Shown: one piece after another, positions 1 to 7,715 of the stretch | Layout of the letters: each line of letters starts with the position of its first letter | Numbering within the stretch: position 1 is the stretch's first letter | Assembly: GCA_009776995.1 (NCBI GenBank) | Contig: WRMR01000119.1 | Span: forward strand, 1-11,087 | DNA from: Planctomycetaceae bacterium | Lineage (GTDB): Bacteria; Planctomycetota; Planctomycetia; Pirellulales; Thermoguttaceae | Direction of reading: 5' to 3' | Length of the DNA stretch: 11,087 bases | Notes under the pieces: generated by a model | The model's database searches: none | Seen by the model: only the letters and a program-made list of their open reading frames with translations | What the model was told of the DNA's origin: nothing | Position numbers and translations under genes: made by a program

Positions 1-1
1 A

Positions 2-493
2 ATCAGTGAAGCCGTGGTTTCCGGTACCTTGAAGTCCCGGAGTATCAAAGGCGGTATTTCCAACAAGCCTGACAATGCTCACTTCGCGACACCCGCCGAA
101 TGCCTGGCTCGAATTGACTCCGCGAATCCCAAACAATTGGCAGGAACATTGGACGATATCGTGGCCGAACCGCAGCGAGGCGGTTATTGGAGCGATGGCC
201 GGGCGGGATGGACAGGTTTTATTACGTCCTACCCACCGAACTCCCCCAACTGTGGTTCCGGAATGACTGGATATTTTGCGGCACAGAGTTTTCACACCGG
301 CGGTGTCAATGTCGGGGTGATGGATGGGTCATGCACCTTTATCAGCGATACCATCAATTGTGAAGGCCGAAACGTTCGTTTGATTACCGAACTCAAAAAT
401 GCCTATGCCGATCCAGCGTCCAGACCGAGTCCACATGGAGTTTGGGGGGCACTGGGAACAAAGAATTGCGGCGAAAGCGTCGCGTTTCCGTAA
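2..493 (+). CDS. DUF1559 (H-X9-DG type) protein, C-terminal part
   Basis: The reading frame is open from the first bases of the window and ends at TAA 491-493, so the 5' end lies outside. The 164 visible residues end in the hallmark of planctomycete DUF1559 proteins: a His at base 293, nine residues, then Asp-Gly at 323-328, followed by a short C-terminal block with a GVWGALGT...GGE-like ending (here GTKNCGE). Full-length members normally start with a type IV pilin-like N-methylation helix, are exported, and occur in tens to hundreds of paralogues per planctomycete genome; that helix cannot be seen here. Their role is not established; a pseudopilin-like surface or secretion function is the usual suggestion. 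The small lipoprotein gene that follows 91 bases later is a frequent companion of such genes, so co-transcription is likely. Confidence 0.9.
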   Translation: MSEAVVSGTLKSRSIKGGISNKPDNAHFATPAECLARIDSANPKQLAGTLDDIVAEPQRGGYWSDGRAGWTGFITSYPPNSPNCGSGMTGYFAAQSFHTGGVNVGVMDGSCTFISDTINCEGRNVRLITELKNAYADPASRPSPHGVWGALGTKNCGESVAFP

Positions 494-584
494 TACACAG
501 ACGCCGCTCCAATCAGAACCCGCCGCGAAAACAAGCCGCGTTGCCCTGTGACGCGCTTGAACAACGACAGGAAACAAGGTTGTC

Positions 585-1112
585 ATGATGAAAAACACCG
601 GAACTTTCAATGGGATTTGTTGTCTTATGTTCGTAACCGGAATTGCCGCTTTCTCCGGTTGCGGTCAAAAACTTCCTCCTGGAATGCCCCAATTGAATCC
701 CTGTATGATTACGGTCAGCATGGACGGGAAACCGGTGGCAAACGTTACGGTTCGCCTGGTTTCGGGACAACAGATTCATTGGGGATGTTCCGGCATCACC
801 AATTCTTCAGGAAAAGCGTCCCTGGTGACGGACGGCAAGTACCAGGGCATTCCGGCGGGCAATTACAAAGTTCTCCTGACACGAATCGACACCGAGCATC
901 GGGAATACAAAGGATTCATTGAAGAGGCAAAACTTCCGCCAAAAAAACAGACCGTTGTGATCGACCTGAAATATGAAGATGAAGATGAAACGCCGTATGA
1001 AATCGTGGTCACTGATGGCCAAAAGGCGTCGTTGGAGTGTCATGTCGATCCGCCTGAAAGTCCTGATCTGCCCAAGAATTATGGAATGCCGAAAAAACGC
1101 AATCCGTTCTGA
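585..1112 (+). CDS. small lipoprotein with carboxypeptidase-regulatory-like fold
   Basis: This encodes 175 residues. Residues 10-25 form a hydrophobic signal segment ending in the lipobox FSGC, which puts the lipidated cysteine at residue 26. Residues about 40-115 read as a transthyretin-like or carboxypeptidase-regulatory-like beta sandwich: an MDGKPVANVTVRL opening, a TNSSGKASL centre and an IPAGNYKVLL end. The remaining 50 residues are charged and probably flexible, rich in Glu, Asp, Lys and Pro. Two ATG codons stand in tandem at 585 and 588, with a weak purine-rich stretch (caggaaacaagg) upstream; I took the first. This protein type commonly follows DUF1559 genes in planctomycetes. It should sit in a membrane facing the periplasm, but its partner or substrate is unknown. 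Confidence 0.85.
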   Translation: MMKNTGTFNGICCLMFVTGIAAFSGCGQKLPPGMPQLNPCMITVSMDGKPVANVTVRLVSGQQIHWGCSGITNSSGKASLVTDGKYQGIPAGNYKVLLTRIDTEHREYKGFIEEAKLPPKKQTVVIDLKYEDEDETPYEIVVTDGQKASLECHVDPPESPDLPKNYGMPKKRNPF

Positions 1113-1137
1113 TATCGTGTTTATGCCGAATTCCCCC

Positions 1138-1168
1138 TCCGGTCACGGCAAACGGCACAGTGACCGGA
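1138..1168. terminator. inverted repeat between convergent genes
   Basis: A perfect 9-base stem, TCCGGTCAC at 1138-1146 and GTGACCGGA at 1160-1168, encloses a 13-base loop. It lies between the converging ends of the lipoprotein gene (+) and bamA (-). It could work as a two-way transcription barrier, but there is no T-run on either side, so a factor-independent terminator is not proven. A second GTGACCG follows at 1171. Confidence 0.4.
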
Positions 1169-1211
1169 TACGTGACCGCTTGGAGATCGTCCGCCCACTA
1201 TGATCCGGCCG

Positions 1212-1238
1212 CTTCACTTCGTTGCGCTCCCGGTTGCT
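1212..1238 (+). repeat. 27-base dispersed repeat, copy 1
   Basis: The sequence contains TTCACTTCGTTGCG followed by CTCCCGGTTGCT. It matches the reverse complement of 5054-5080 at 25 of 27 positions, and a shorter copy lies at 5129-5147. It lies 35 bases past the bamA stop codon, so bamA is flanked by copies of the same element. No coding role is visible. Confidence 0.7.
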
Positions 1239-1272
1239 ACTGGGAAACTCCAAGATGAGGTCTTGTGAAGCA

Positions 1273-4200
1273 CTACCTCGTGAATCCCATGTTGAACGAG
1301 AACATTTGTGAGACGTCGCCGGTGTTCTTGTTGATCGGGAAGGCGAAATCGAACGCGATAGGGACAGGTCCCATCATGGGGATCGTGAGCCGGATGCCGA
1401 AGCCCGGTGCGACGCGGTAATCGCTTTCCCATTTCGAGACCGAGGTTTCGACCGTTCCGCTATCGACGAAAAAGACGCCGCGGAAATTATCGTCCGCCGA
1501 GATGGGGAAGCACAATTCGACGGAGTTGTAGAACTCGAAGTTGCCGCCAACGCCGTAACCGCTCCATCGCGGGGTTACGCCGCGGTATTCGAACCCGCGA
1601 ATCGTCGAGAAACCGCCTGCATAGTAACGCTCGTAAATCGGGGTGGATTTTTCCGTGATATTCGCCGCGCTGCGCAGGCCGAGGACCCAGGCACCGGAGT
1701 GATCCGCGCGACGCCACAGGGCATGATAACGCCGGACGTCATAGCCCCCGCGAACGAACCTGGCGGTTCCGAGAACTTGTTCGGCACTGACCGTCAGGGT
1801 GCCGCCTTCGGTCGGCATGATCGTGTTGTCCCGCGTATCATAAGAGCCGCTGAGACCGAACGCGTATTGGGCATTATTTCCCAGCACCGCAAACAGGTCG
1901 GGGATCGGGGCACGCGGGTCATAAACCTTGACGTTGGCTCCGTTGAACGACACGCTGGTTGAAAAACGATCCGTCCAGGCACGACCCAACGTCACGCCGC
2001 CGCCCGCGCGGTTTTCACGCCATTCGTCGTAATAGCGCGTGTAATAAAAACCGTTCAGCCCGAGGGAAAACCGTGTGTTGCCCAGCAACGGCTCCTGAAA
2101 TGAAACCATGTACCGCTGGTAATTTTCACCCGGCATGGCTTCGATCAGGAACTTCTGGCCGGCACCGCGAAAGGCGTTGCGCCATCCGGCCAGCCGGAAG
2201 GGATTGGTCGGCAGCTTGCGCCAGTCGAAATTGCGTTCTTCAATGGCAAATCGTCCGACCAGCCCGCTGTCGGAGTTGATGCCGACGCTCATGGTCAGAT
2301 TGCCGGTCTTGCCTTCCTGGACGCGGAGTTTTGCCGTCGCCCGGGCGTAACCCGTAAACGGATCATCGTAATTTCTCGTAATACTGCCTGGTGCGCCGAA
2401 GTCATTGTAGCTTCCCGTCGAGGGAAATGTTCCCGACGCTTGCGTGATCGAGCCGTAACCGTTGTTGCCAAAGTAATTGTAGGGGTCGGTCGTGGCCGGA
2501 ATGACCGGATTGTCCAGCATCGCCGTTGTTGTCGTGGTTGTCCCGATTGGCGCGATGGGAAACGCACTGTCTTGTGCGGCGAAACTGTTGTATCCGCTTC
2601 CGCTCCCATAAGGCGAGCTGGGAGTCAACAAACCGTTGTCAATCGGTGTGGTGGCAGAGGCGTTCGTGTTGACCGACAAACTCGGCATCACACCCGCTTG
2701 CACTGTCGAAGGTGCGGTCTGGTATTGCGGCGGAACCGTGTGACCGCCCTGCTGTACGCCAACCGGGGAAGTGTTGTACGGGTTACTGCTGTAAAGCGGC
2801 GCGTCCTGGGGAGTGTTCTGCGTCCCGTAGCCGTCCTGCGTCTGGGGGTAAGCAACGTGGTAAGCCAGCGGTCCGGCGTCCGGGAACGCCGGATGTACGC
2901 CGACTTGAATCTGCCGCCAGTCATTCAGGTCCAAAGCGGACTGCATATTGTCGCCGGGATTCTGGCCGCGCATGATGATGTCGTCGATTTCCTGCAAATC
3001 CATGTCGAGAAAATCTTCGTCGTCCATGTCCATTTCACCATCTTCGGGCACGATATGAATTCGCGGTGTTACTCCTTCGGCAGGATTGACGTTGACGAAC
3101 CCCGGACGTGAAACTGAGGTTTCCGCTCTTCGGATCATGCTACCCTGGGCAACACGCCCCGGTTTGATATTTGCTATGGCGAGGTGCTTCAAAAGTGTCG
3201 TGGTTTTCGTGTGGGCTTCCGTGCCGGCGAATTCCACGGCAATGCCCGTGATGGCAACCGGATCGCTTTCACGAATGGCATACGTGACGTCCACCATGCC
3301 GGGCTTGTCCGCAAGCATACGGACGTTGCCCTGAACCTTCGTCAGCAGACGCCCCTGGTCGCTGTATTTCCGTCCGACAGACGCTTCGTCCAGCTTCATC
3401 GCCCCTTGCAGGTAATATGCTCCCGGCTTGAGTTTGAATTCCTTCGACAATTCCGCGTCGGTAAACTTCTCGTTACCGACGAATATGATATTGTTGATTT
3501 TGAAACGGGGACCTTCCGAGATGATGAACTTGACCTTGATCCAACTGCCCGGCTCACCGAGGCGGAAATAGCCGGTGGTTTCCTCGAACACACGGTCGAT
3601 CTGGACATTGAAAAACCCATATCGTTGGTAAAGTTCAAGCAGTTTTTCGACGTCGGCGTCAAGTTTTTCGCGGCTGAACTCTCCGCCGACATAGTACAAC
3701 ACGCCCGGCTTGGAATCAATGTAGGTCTTCAATCGCGTATTGGAAAGGAACCTGCCCCCTTCCACGGCGGTGGTCAGGACACGTTGCTTGACACCTTCGT
3801 TGATGATGAACACAACGTTACGGTCGGTGACGCGGTCACCCGACGCGATGACCACACTGGCACGCTCAAAACCTTCCGAGCGGTAATATTCCTTGAGTTT
3901 CTCTCTGGCGTGCAGAACGAGTTGCACATCGACCGGATCGCCCGCCTTGATGCCGGATTCTTCGGCAAGCTTTTTCTTGTGAATTTTCCGGTTACCGACA
4001 AACTGGACCGTATGAAAAATCGGCCGCTCGACCAGATCGAAACGCACGACCACGCCTTCGGGCTTGCGCTGGTAGCGAGGCGTCACGGAAAAGAAAAAGC
4101 CCGTCTGATTCAGCGTCCGGGTGTCTTCCTGCACGGTCTGCAACCGAAACGGTTCCCCTTTCACCGTTCGGATCATGTTGCGAATTTTGTGTTCAGGCAC

Positions 4201-5010
4201 TTTGCCATTGCCTTCGATGATGACTTCGGCAACCTCCATGTTTTCCACTTCCGTATCAACGGCTTGTTTGTCATAGACGTCAACAAACCTGGCATGGACA
4301 CGGCTGTCTTGCGGAGGTTCGTAACCCGGCCCGATGCTGCCCGGACTTTGGGAAAAACTGTCGAGCCGTTGTTGCGTCTGCATGATGGCACTGAAGTCAA
4401 GCGGTTCGTCGTGCGAGTCGGCTAGGGGTTGCTCTCCGGCACCGAAGAGCGGGGCATTGCCGCTTCCTGGCATGGGCATCAGCCCCATTTGCGATTGCAG
4501 TTGCGAAGCGTCACGTTCCGATTCGATCGGTTGCAGGTTTCCGATTCCGCTCGGGATTATTTCTGAACTGCCGTTGCTGAATGTTTGCATTCCCAACGAA
4601 GGATCCGTGCTTTGCATCCCGTTCAGCATCTGATCGATTTCGCTGTCGAAGATCGGATTGCTCTCGGTCAGTCCCATCTGCTCCCGTTCAATTCCCGGAT
4701 TTTGTGTCAATTCTGTTGTGGGTAGCGGCTGGTATGCAGGAAATTGCCGGGATTGAGGATGCGTCTCGGTTGGATAGGCTAAAGTTTGCGGAGGTTGCTG
4801 TGAATACGGGGAATAATCGCCTTGGACGGGGGCGATGGATGTAAAATCCGGAGACGGGTAATTTTCCCCCGGTGTGGTACAGGATACTGTTTGGAGTGCC
4901 AGGAAAATTGCAATCACCAATAACAACCAGGCGTTGTTTGTGACGAAAACCGGGAAATGTCTGTCATTTCCGTTTTGGAAATCAATGGAATGATTGCATT
5001 TTGGGGTCAT
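1273..5010 (-). CDS. bamA: BamA / Omp85 outer-membrane protein assembly factor
   Basis: BamA folds and inserts beta-barrel proteins into the outer membrane. From the ATG at 5010 the protein has 1245 residues, against about 800 in typical proteobacteria. Residues 28-44 form an export signal ending in TVSC, a possible but imperfect lipobox (Cys44). Residues 45-258 are Gln/Pro/Ser-rich and probably disordered. POTRA domains follow at about 259-329, 330-406, 409-501, 502-582 and 584-654. The fifth is broken by an insert of about 230 residues (656-884), acidic at first (MDMDDEDF) and then rich in Tyr, Gln, Pro and Thr. The domain resumes with LRVQEGKTGNL, and the barrel fills 912-1245. It carries the conserved loop motif IRGFEYRG at 1137-1144. 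The frame stays open upstream to a GTG at 5112, but those codons lie in a repeat, so I prefer the later ATG. No other Bam or Skp gene lies beside it. Confidence 0.95.
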   Translation of the reverse strand: MTPKCNHSIDFQNGNDRHFPVFVTNNAWLLLVIAIFLALQTVSCTTPGENYPSPDFTSIAPVQGDYSPYSQQPPQTLAYPTETHPQSRQFPAYQPLPTTELTQNPGIEREQMGLTESNPIFDSEIDQMLNGMQSTDPSLGMQTFSNGSSEIIPSGIGNLQPIESERDASQLQSQMGLMPMPGSGNAPLFGAGEQPLADSHDEPLDFSAIMQTQQRLDSFSQSPGSIGPGYEPPQDSRVHARFVDVYDKQAVDTEVENMEVAEVIIEGNGKVPEHKIRNMIRTVKGEPFRLQTVQEDTRTLNQTGFFFSVTPRYQRKPEGVVVRFDLVERPIFHTVQFVGNRKIHKKKLAEESGIKAGDPVDVQLVLHAREKLKEYYRSEGFERASVVIASGDRVTDRNVVFIINEGVKQRVLTTAVEGGRFLSNTRLKTYIDSKPGVLYYVGGEFSREKLDADVEKLLELYQRYGFFNVQIDRVFEETTGYFRLGEPGSWIKVKFIISEGPRFKINNIIFVGNEKFTDAELSKEFKLKPGAYYLQGAMKLDEASVGRKYSDQGRLLTKVQGNVRMLADKPGMVDVTYAIRESDPVAITGIAVEFAGTEAHTKTTTLLKHLAIANIKPGRVAQGSMIRRAETSVSRPGFVNVNPAEGVTPRIHIVPEDGEMDMDDEDFLDMDLQEIDDIIMRGQNPGDNMQSALDLNDWRQIQVGVHPAFPDAGPLAYHVAYPQTQDGYGTQNTPQDAPLYSSNPYNTSPVGVQQGGHTVPPQYQTAPSTVQAGVMPSLSVNTNASATTPIDNGLLTPSSPYGSGSGYNSFAAQDSAFPIAPIGTTTTTTAMLDNPVIPATTDPYNYFGNNGYGSITQASGTFPSTGSYNDFGAPGSITRNYDDPFTGYARATAKLRVQEGKTGNLTMSVGINSDSGLVGRFAIEERNFDWRKLPTNPFRLAGWRNAFRGAGQKFLIEAMPGENYQRYMVSFQEPLLGNTRFSLGLNGFYYTRYYDEWRENRAGGGVTLGRAWTDRFSTSVSFNGANVKVYDPRAPIPDLFAVLGNNAQYAFGLSGSYDTRDNTIMPTEGGTLTVSAEQVLGTARFVRGGYDVRRYHALWRRADHSGAWVLGLRSAANITEKSTPIYERYYAGGFSTIRGFEYRGVTPRWSGYGVGGNFEFYNSVELCFPISADDNFRGVFFVDSGTVETSVSKWESDYRVAPGFGIRLTIPMMGPVPIAFDFAFPINKNTGDVSQMFSFNMGFTR

Positions 5011-5053
5011 GAGCCACCGCAGTGATAATCTCAGAAAGTATTTTTGCCGAAAC

Positions 5054-5147
5054 AACAACCGGGAACGCAACGAAGTGAAGTGACCAGATTGAAAACTGTT
5101 ATTTCCGGTCACTCCGTTTGTTAACGCGCACTTCGTTCCCGGTTGCT
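5054..5147. repeat. inverted pair of the dispersed repeat upstream of bamA
   Basis: A copy in minus orientation (5054-5080) faces a shorter plus copy (5129-5147, CACTTCGTT then CCCGGTTGCT). Between them AGTGACC (5079-5085) pairs with GGTCACT (5107-5113). The whole block could fold into an interrupted hairpin. It fills the 222-base gap between the end of the RNase HII-like gene and the bamA start. It may terminate or attenuate transcription into bamA, or be the remnant of a small mobile element. Confidence 0.65.
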
Positions 5148-5232
5148 GTTTTGTTCACTTTTCAATAAAAGGTGTGCGGTGGTACGATACGAAAAAACTT
5201 GAACAAAAACAAGGCGAATTGCCAAAAAAGAG

Positions 5233-6168
5233 CTATTTTTCGCGCCAGATGTCACTTTTTGGGATACCCAATTTTTGACTGGTTTCCTCAATTTGCCCAA
5301 AGAACCGCAACGCATCGACCGGATAACCGGCGGTCGGTTGCAGGCCGGGAAGATGTTGTTGCCAGAATTGATTGAACTCAAGCATGGCCATTTCGCGCAA
5401 CAGTTTTGCGGTCATCGACGCCAAAGCCGCAGGAATATGCCGATCTGCCTTGGCCTGAAAGCGAAACTCGATTTTGCGTCCCTGGCTGTTGAGCCGATAA
5501 ACGCTCTGTGCTGTGCCTTCAGTGAGAGTTTCGATCCAGCCGTCACATGAGAAAAATTGATAAAGCATGTCAGCATAACGGTTTCTTCCGCCATGCTTGT
5601 CGCACAAAACGGTCACGTTGCCGCAATCCGGCAACGATTGGATTGTGTTTTTGACCAGTGAAAGCGTCGTTTCGGTCAGCAGGGTTGATTTATTCCCCAT
5701 TTGCTCGAGTTTCTGGTTGAATTCTCGCGGAAAAATCATGTCGGCCTTAATATCGCAAAGCGAAATACCAAGCGGGTTGAGCGATTCTTTGATGCGTCCC
5801 GCCGCCGAACGATGATTATCGTTGTCCATTTGCGACAAGAATTTTGATAAATGTTCCGGTTTTTTTCCGGTCAAATAAATTGATTCAAGTACAGCATCTG
5901 CCAGAATCTGCAACTTGCCCGATGGGTACAGCTTTTTGGAGTCGCCAATCAGCAACAATTTCCCATTTTTCCCCCACTGCGAAGGCGTGTCCGTAACAAT
6001 CGGGCCAAGCCGTCGCTCCAATTCTGCAAGAGGATCATCGACAGGTTGTACACCTGGCGCATTGCCGGTTGTCATTTTCCAAACAACACAACAAACCACA
6101 AGCGGCCCCAAATTCGGACCGTAACCCGCTTCGTCCGTTCCAAGAATGTCATGTCTCATGCCGACCAT
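5233..6168 (-). CDS. RNase HII-like ribonuclease (divergent)
   Basis: RNase HII cuts RNA in RNA-DNA hybrids and at single ribonucleotides in DNA. In this 311-residue protein the first catalytic pair is Asp12-Glu13 in GTDEAGYGPNLGPLVV, the DSKK motif is at 76-79, and the likely remaining acidic residues are Asp190 (LCDKHGG) and Asp242 (AKADRH, followed by AALASMTAKLLRE, typical of the family's AAS.lAKv.R helix). The GYP near 281 matches the C-terminal substrate-binding region. Two departures stand out: bacterial RNase HII is usually about 200-230 residues, and the conserved Gly-Arg-Gly that reads the ribose 2'-OH is Gly-Tyr-Gly here (15-17). It may be a planctomycete-specific paralogue with altered specificity, so I do not call it rnhB. 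I chose the ATG at 6168, preceded by AGGA; an ATG at 6159 is possible. bamA lies downstream on the same strand. Confidence 0.85.
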   Translation of the reverse strand: MVGMRHDILGTDEAGYGPNLGPLVVCCVVWKMTTGNAPGVQPVDDPLAELERRLGPIVTDTPSQWGKNGKLLLIGDSKKLYPSGKLQILADAVLESIYLTGKKPEHLSKFLSQMDNDNHRSAAGRIKESLNPLGISLCDIKADMIFPREFNQKLEQMGNKSTLLTETTLSLVKNTIQSLPDCGNVTVLCDKHGGRNRYADMLYQFFSCDGWIETLTEGTAQSVYRLNSQGRKIEFRFQAKADRHIPAALASMTAKLLREMAMLEFNQFWQQHLPGLQPTAGYPVDALRFFGQIEETSQKLGIPKSDIWREK

Positions 6169-6213
6169 TGTATCCTATTTGCCAGCTCAAAGCAGGGAAT
6201 TTCAAGTTTTTTA

Positions 6214-6243
6214 TTGACTTGGCCGTATCGGGGTAATTATACT
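6214..6243 (+). promoter_or_regulatory. sigma-70-type promoter
   Basis: TTGACT (6214-6219) and TATACT (6238-6243), each one base from consensus, are 18 bases apart. The predicted start near 6250 gives a leader of about 45 bases to the gene at 6297. It sits in the gap between two divergent genes. Confidence 0.6.
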
Positions 6244-6282
6244 GGATATTGGTTGTTTGCATTTCTGCGGACACAACATGTT

Positions 6283-6287
6283 GAGGA
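6283..6287 (+). promoter_or_regulatory. ribosome binding site GAGGA
   Basis: GAGGA lies nine bases before the ATG at 6297 and decides that start over nearby alternatives. Confidence 0.65.
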
Positions 6288-6296
6288 AATATCGCT

Positions 6297-7358
6297 ATGA
6301 AAATCAAAAATACGGTTCCCACATCGCTCGTTCAAGGCACGATTGCAGTTGTTTTTTGTGCTTTTTTCTTGCACACTACCCTTTGCCTCCAGGGTTTTGG
6401 CCAGGAAATCAGGAAAATGCCGCGTCTGCTGGCTCCCGGCGTCATGAAAACGATTCAGCCGGATTTTAAGTTTTATGAAACTTTTACGGAAGGCGAAATT
6501 GTTGAAGTGACGGCACTCGGACCGGAGTACCATTGGGCGAAACTTCGTTTTCCGACCAAAGAGTACACAAAAGATAACCCGGTCACTTGCCTTGAGTTTC
6601 AATTCAAGATTCCGCGTATCATTGAGGTTGATCTTCCCACCAAAGACAGCCAAATCGTCAAAACCCCTGTTTGGTACATCATTTACAGTGTGACGAATAA
6701 AAAATGGGCGGCCGAAGAATCGCAAAAACTTGATGCCTTGCAAGTCAACCTGTCCAGTGGTAATGAACTGGAACCATTGGACGCCAACCTCGACTTTGGT
6801 TCGACGCTTTTGGTTGAAGAATTTGAGCCGGGGCCAGATGAGTTCACACCTGGCCGTTTTAATGCCAAAGCCGGAGAATCGACGATTGAATTTGTGCCGC
6901 AATTCATTTTCGCGTCCGAATCGCTGTTGTTTCCCAAGACGAAACAGTATGTGGTTCCCGAACAGGTGATTCCGCTTGCACTTCCGGCGATCATCCAGCA
7001 GGAAGACGCCAACCGGACGTTTGAAACGACCGTCAGCATGGCCGACCGGAAAATTGAGCCGGGCGAGACTGCCTGGGGCGTCGCCATGTGGAAGGACATT
7101 GACCCGAACGTCAAAGATTTCTCCATTTACATTTCCGGACTTTCCAACGCGTATCATTGGGAAATTGACAAAGAAAAGCACCAGCCCGGTGTTGTTGGTT
7201 CGGGGTATTCCATGAGCCGCAAGACGCTCAAGCTGAATTTCTGGGCACCTGGTGCCGCCGACCATCTTCTCAGTAAGGAAATTCAATACGGCAATCGGTT
7301 AGCCGGCCGGAAAGCCGATGAAAAGCCCCCCGTTGACTTTGAGTGGGTTTACCGTTAA
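6297..7358 (+). CDS. exported protein of unknown function, planctomycete type
   Basis: This encodes 353 residues. Residues 10-34 are a hydrophobic signal peptide with likely cleavage near GFG-QE (35/36), so the mature protein should be periplasmic or in the outer compartment. No catalytic motif or second membrane segment is visible. The body looks beta-rich in two parts. The first (43-135) starts RLLAPGVMKTIQPD and includes PVWYIIYSVTN. The second (240-335) includes ETAWGVAMWKDIDPN, FSIYISGLSNAYHW and LKLNFWAPG. The chain ends in DFEWVYR. From memory, such sequences recur in planctomycetes as conserved hypothetical proteins; I cannot name a function. It has its own good promoter and RBS. rpmA follows 66 bases later on the same strand and may be partly co-transcribed. 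Confidence 0.85.
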   Translation: MKIKNTVPTSLVQGTIAVVFCAFFLHTTLCLQGFGQEIRKMPRLLAPGVMKTIQPDFKFYETFTEGEIVEVTALGPEYHWAKLRFPTKEYTKDNPVTCLEFQFKIPRIIEVDLPTKDSQIVKTPVWYIIYSVTNKKWAAEESQKLDALQVNLSSGNELEPLDANLDFGSTLLVEEFEPGPDEFTPGRFNAKAGESTIEFVPQFIFASESLLFPKTKQYVVPEQVIPLALPAIIQQEDANRTFETTVSMADRKIEPGETAWGVAMWKDIDPNVKDFSIYISGLSNAYHWEIDKEKHQPGVVGSGYSMSRKTLKLNFWAPGAADHLLSKEIQYGNRLAGRKADEKPPVDFEWVYR

Positions 7359-7380
7359 GATATCCGATTCTCAAAGTGCA

Positions 7381-7410
7381 TTGACACGTTAATTCCAGTG
7401 AATTGAGTAT
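7381..7410 (+). promoter_or_regulatory. possible rpmA promoter
   Basis: A perfect -35 hexamer TTGACA (7381-7386) is followed 18 bases later by a poor -10 (GAGTAT, 7405-7410). A better hexamer, TATCAT (7408-7413), is too far away at 21 bases. It would let rpmA be transcribed independently of the gene before it. Confidence 0.35.
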
Positions 7411-7424
7411 CATGAGGTCTTCCC

Positions 7425-7694
7425 ATGGCACATAAAAAAGGTCAAGGTTCCAGCCGGAACGGTCGCGATTCCAACGGCCAGCGGCGCGGCATCAAAAAAT
7501 ATGGCGGTGAACGGGTGATTCCCGGCAATATTATTGTACGACAGGTCGGCACCAAGTTTCATGCCGGTCGCGGTGTCGGCGTTGGCACCGATTACACGCT
7601 TTACGCTCTGAGCGAGGGTTACGTCCAGTTCGACAGAAACGGCCGCCGCGTCAACATCGTTGAACACGATCCCAACAAGGTCAGCATGAATTGA
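7425..7694 (+). CDS. rpmA: 50S ribosomal protein L27
   Basis: L27 (89 residues here, the usual size) belongs to the large ribosomal subunit, and its N-terminal tail reaches the peptidyl-transferase centre. The whole protein matches the family: MAHKKGQGSSRNGRDSNGQR at the N-terminus, then GNIIVRQ, GTKFHAGRGVGVGTDYTLYAL, and a short basic and acidic end. The tail begins directly with MAHKKG, so there is no cleavable N-terminal extension as in Firmicutes. The start is set by GAGG at 7414-7417, seven bases ahead of the ATG. Its usual partners rplU (L21) upstream and obgE downstream are absent from this window; its neighbours are a secreted protein and the convergent coaB gene. Confidence 0.97.
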   Translation: MAHKKGQGSSRNGRDSNGQRRGIKKYGGERVIPGNIIVRQVGTKFHAGRGVGVGTDYTLYALSEGYVQFDRNGRRVNIVEHDPNKVSMN

Positions 7695-7715
7695 ATGCCG
7701 TGTACTGAAAGTTTG

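Noticed and set aside
2440..3111. A 223-codon plus-strand frame rich in Arg and Val
   Set aside because: It is antisense to the low-complexity insert of BamA; its composition merely mirrors that insert.
3826..3842. Palindrome GGTGAC-GCG-GTCACC inside bamA
   Set aside because: It encodes part of the conserved POTRA2 end (GDRVTDRN) in frame, so the symmetry is probably a by-product of codon choice.
3184..4425. A 413-codon open frame on the plus strand
   Set aside because: It lies wholly antisense to the POTRA-coding part of bamA, whose protein has clear family motifs. The plus frame shows no recognisable domain and is a mirror of bamA codon bias.
5011..5112. Extended BamA N-terminus from GTG 5112
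   Set aside because: These 34 codons lie largely in the dispersed repeat and would place a basic stretch ahead of an already complete export signal.
6237..7286. A 349-codon open frame on the minus strand
   Set aside because: It is antisense to the exported protein at 6297, which has a promoter, ribosome site and signal peptide; the minus frame has none of these.
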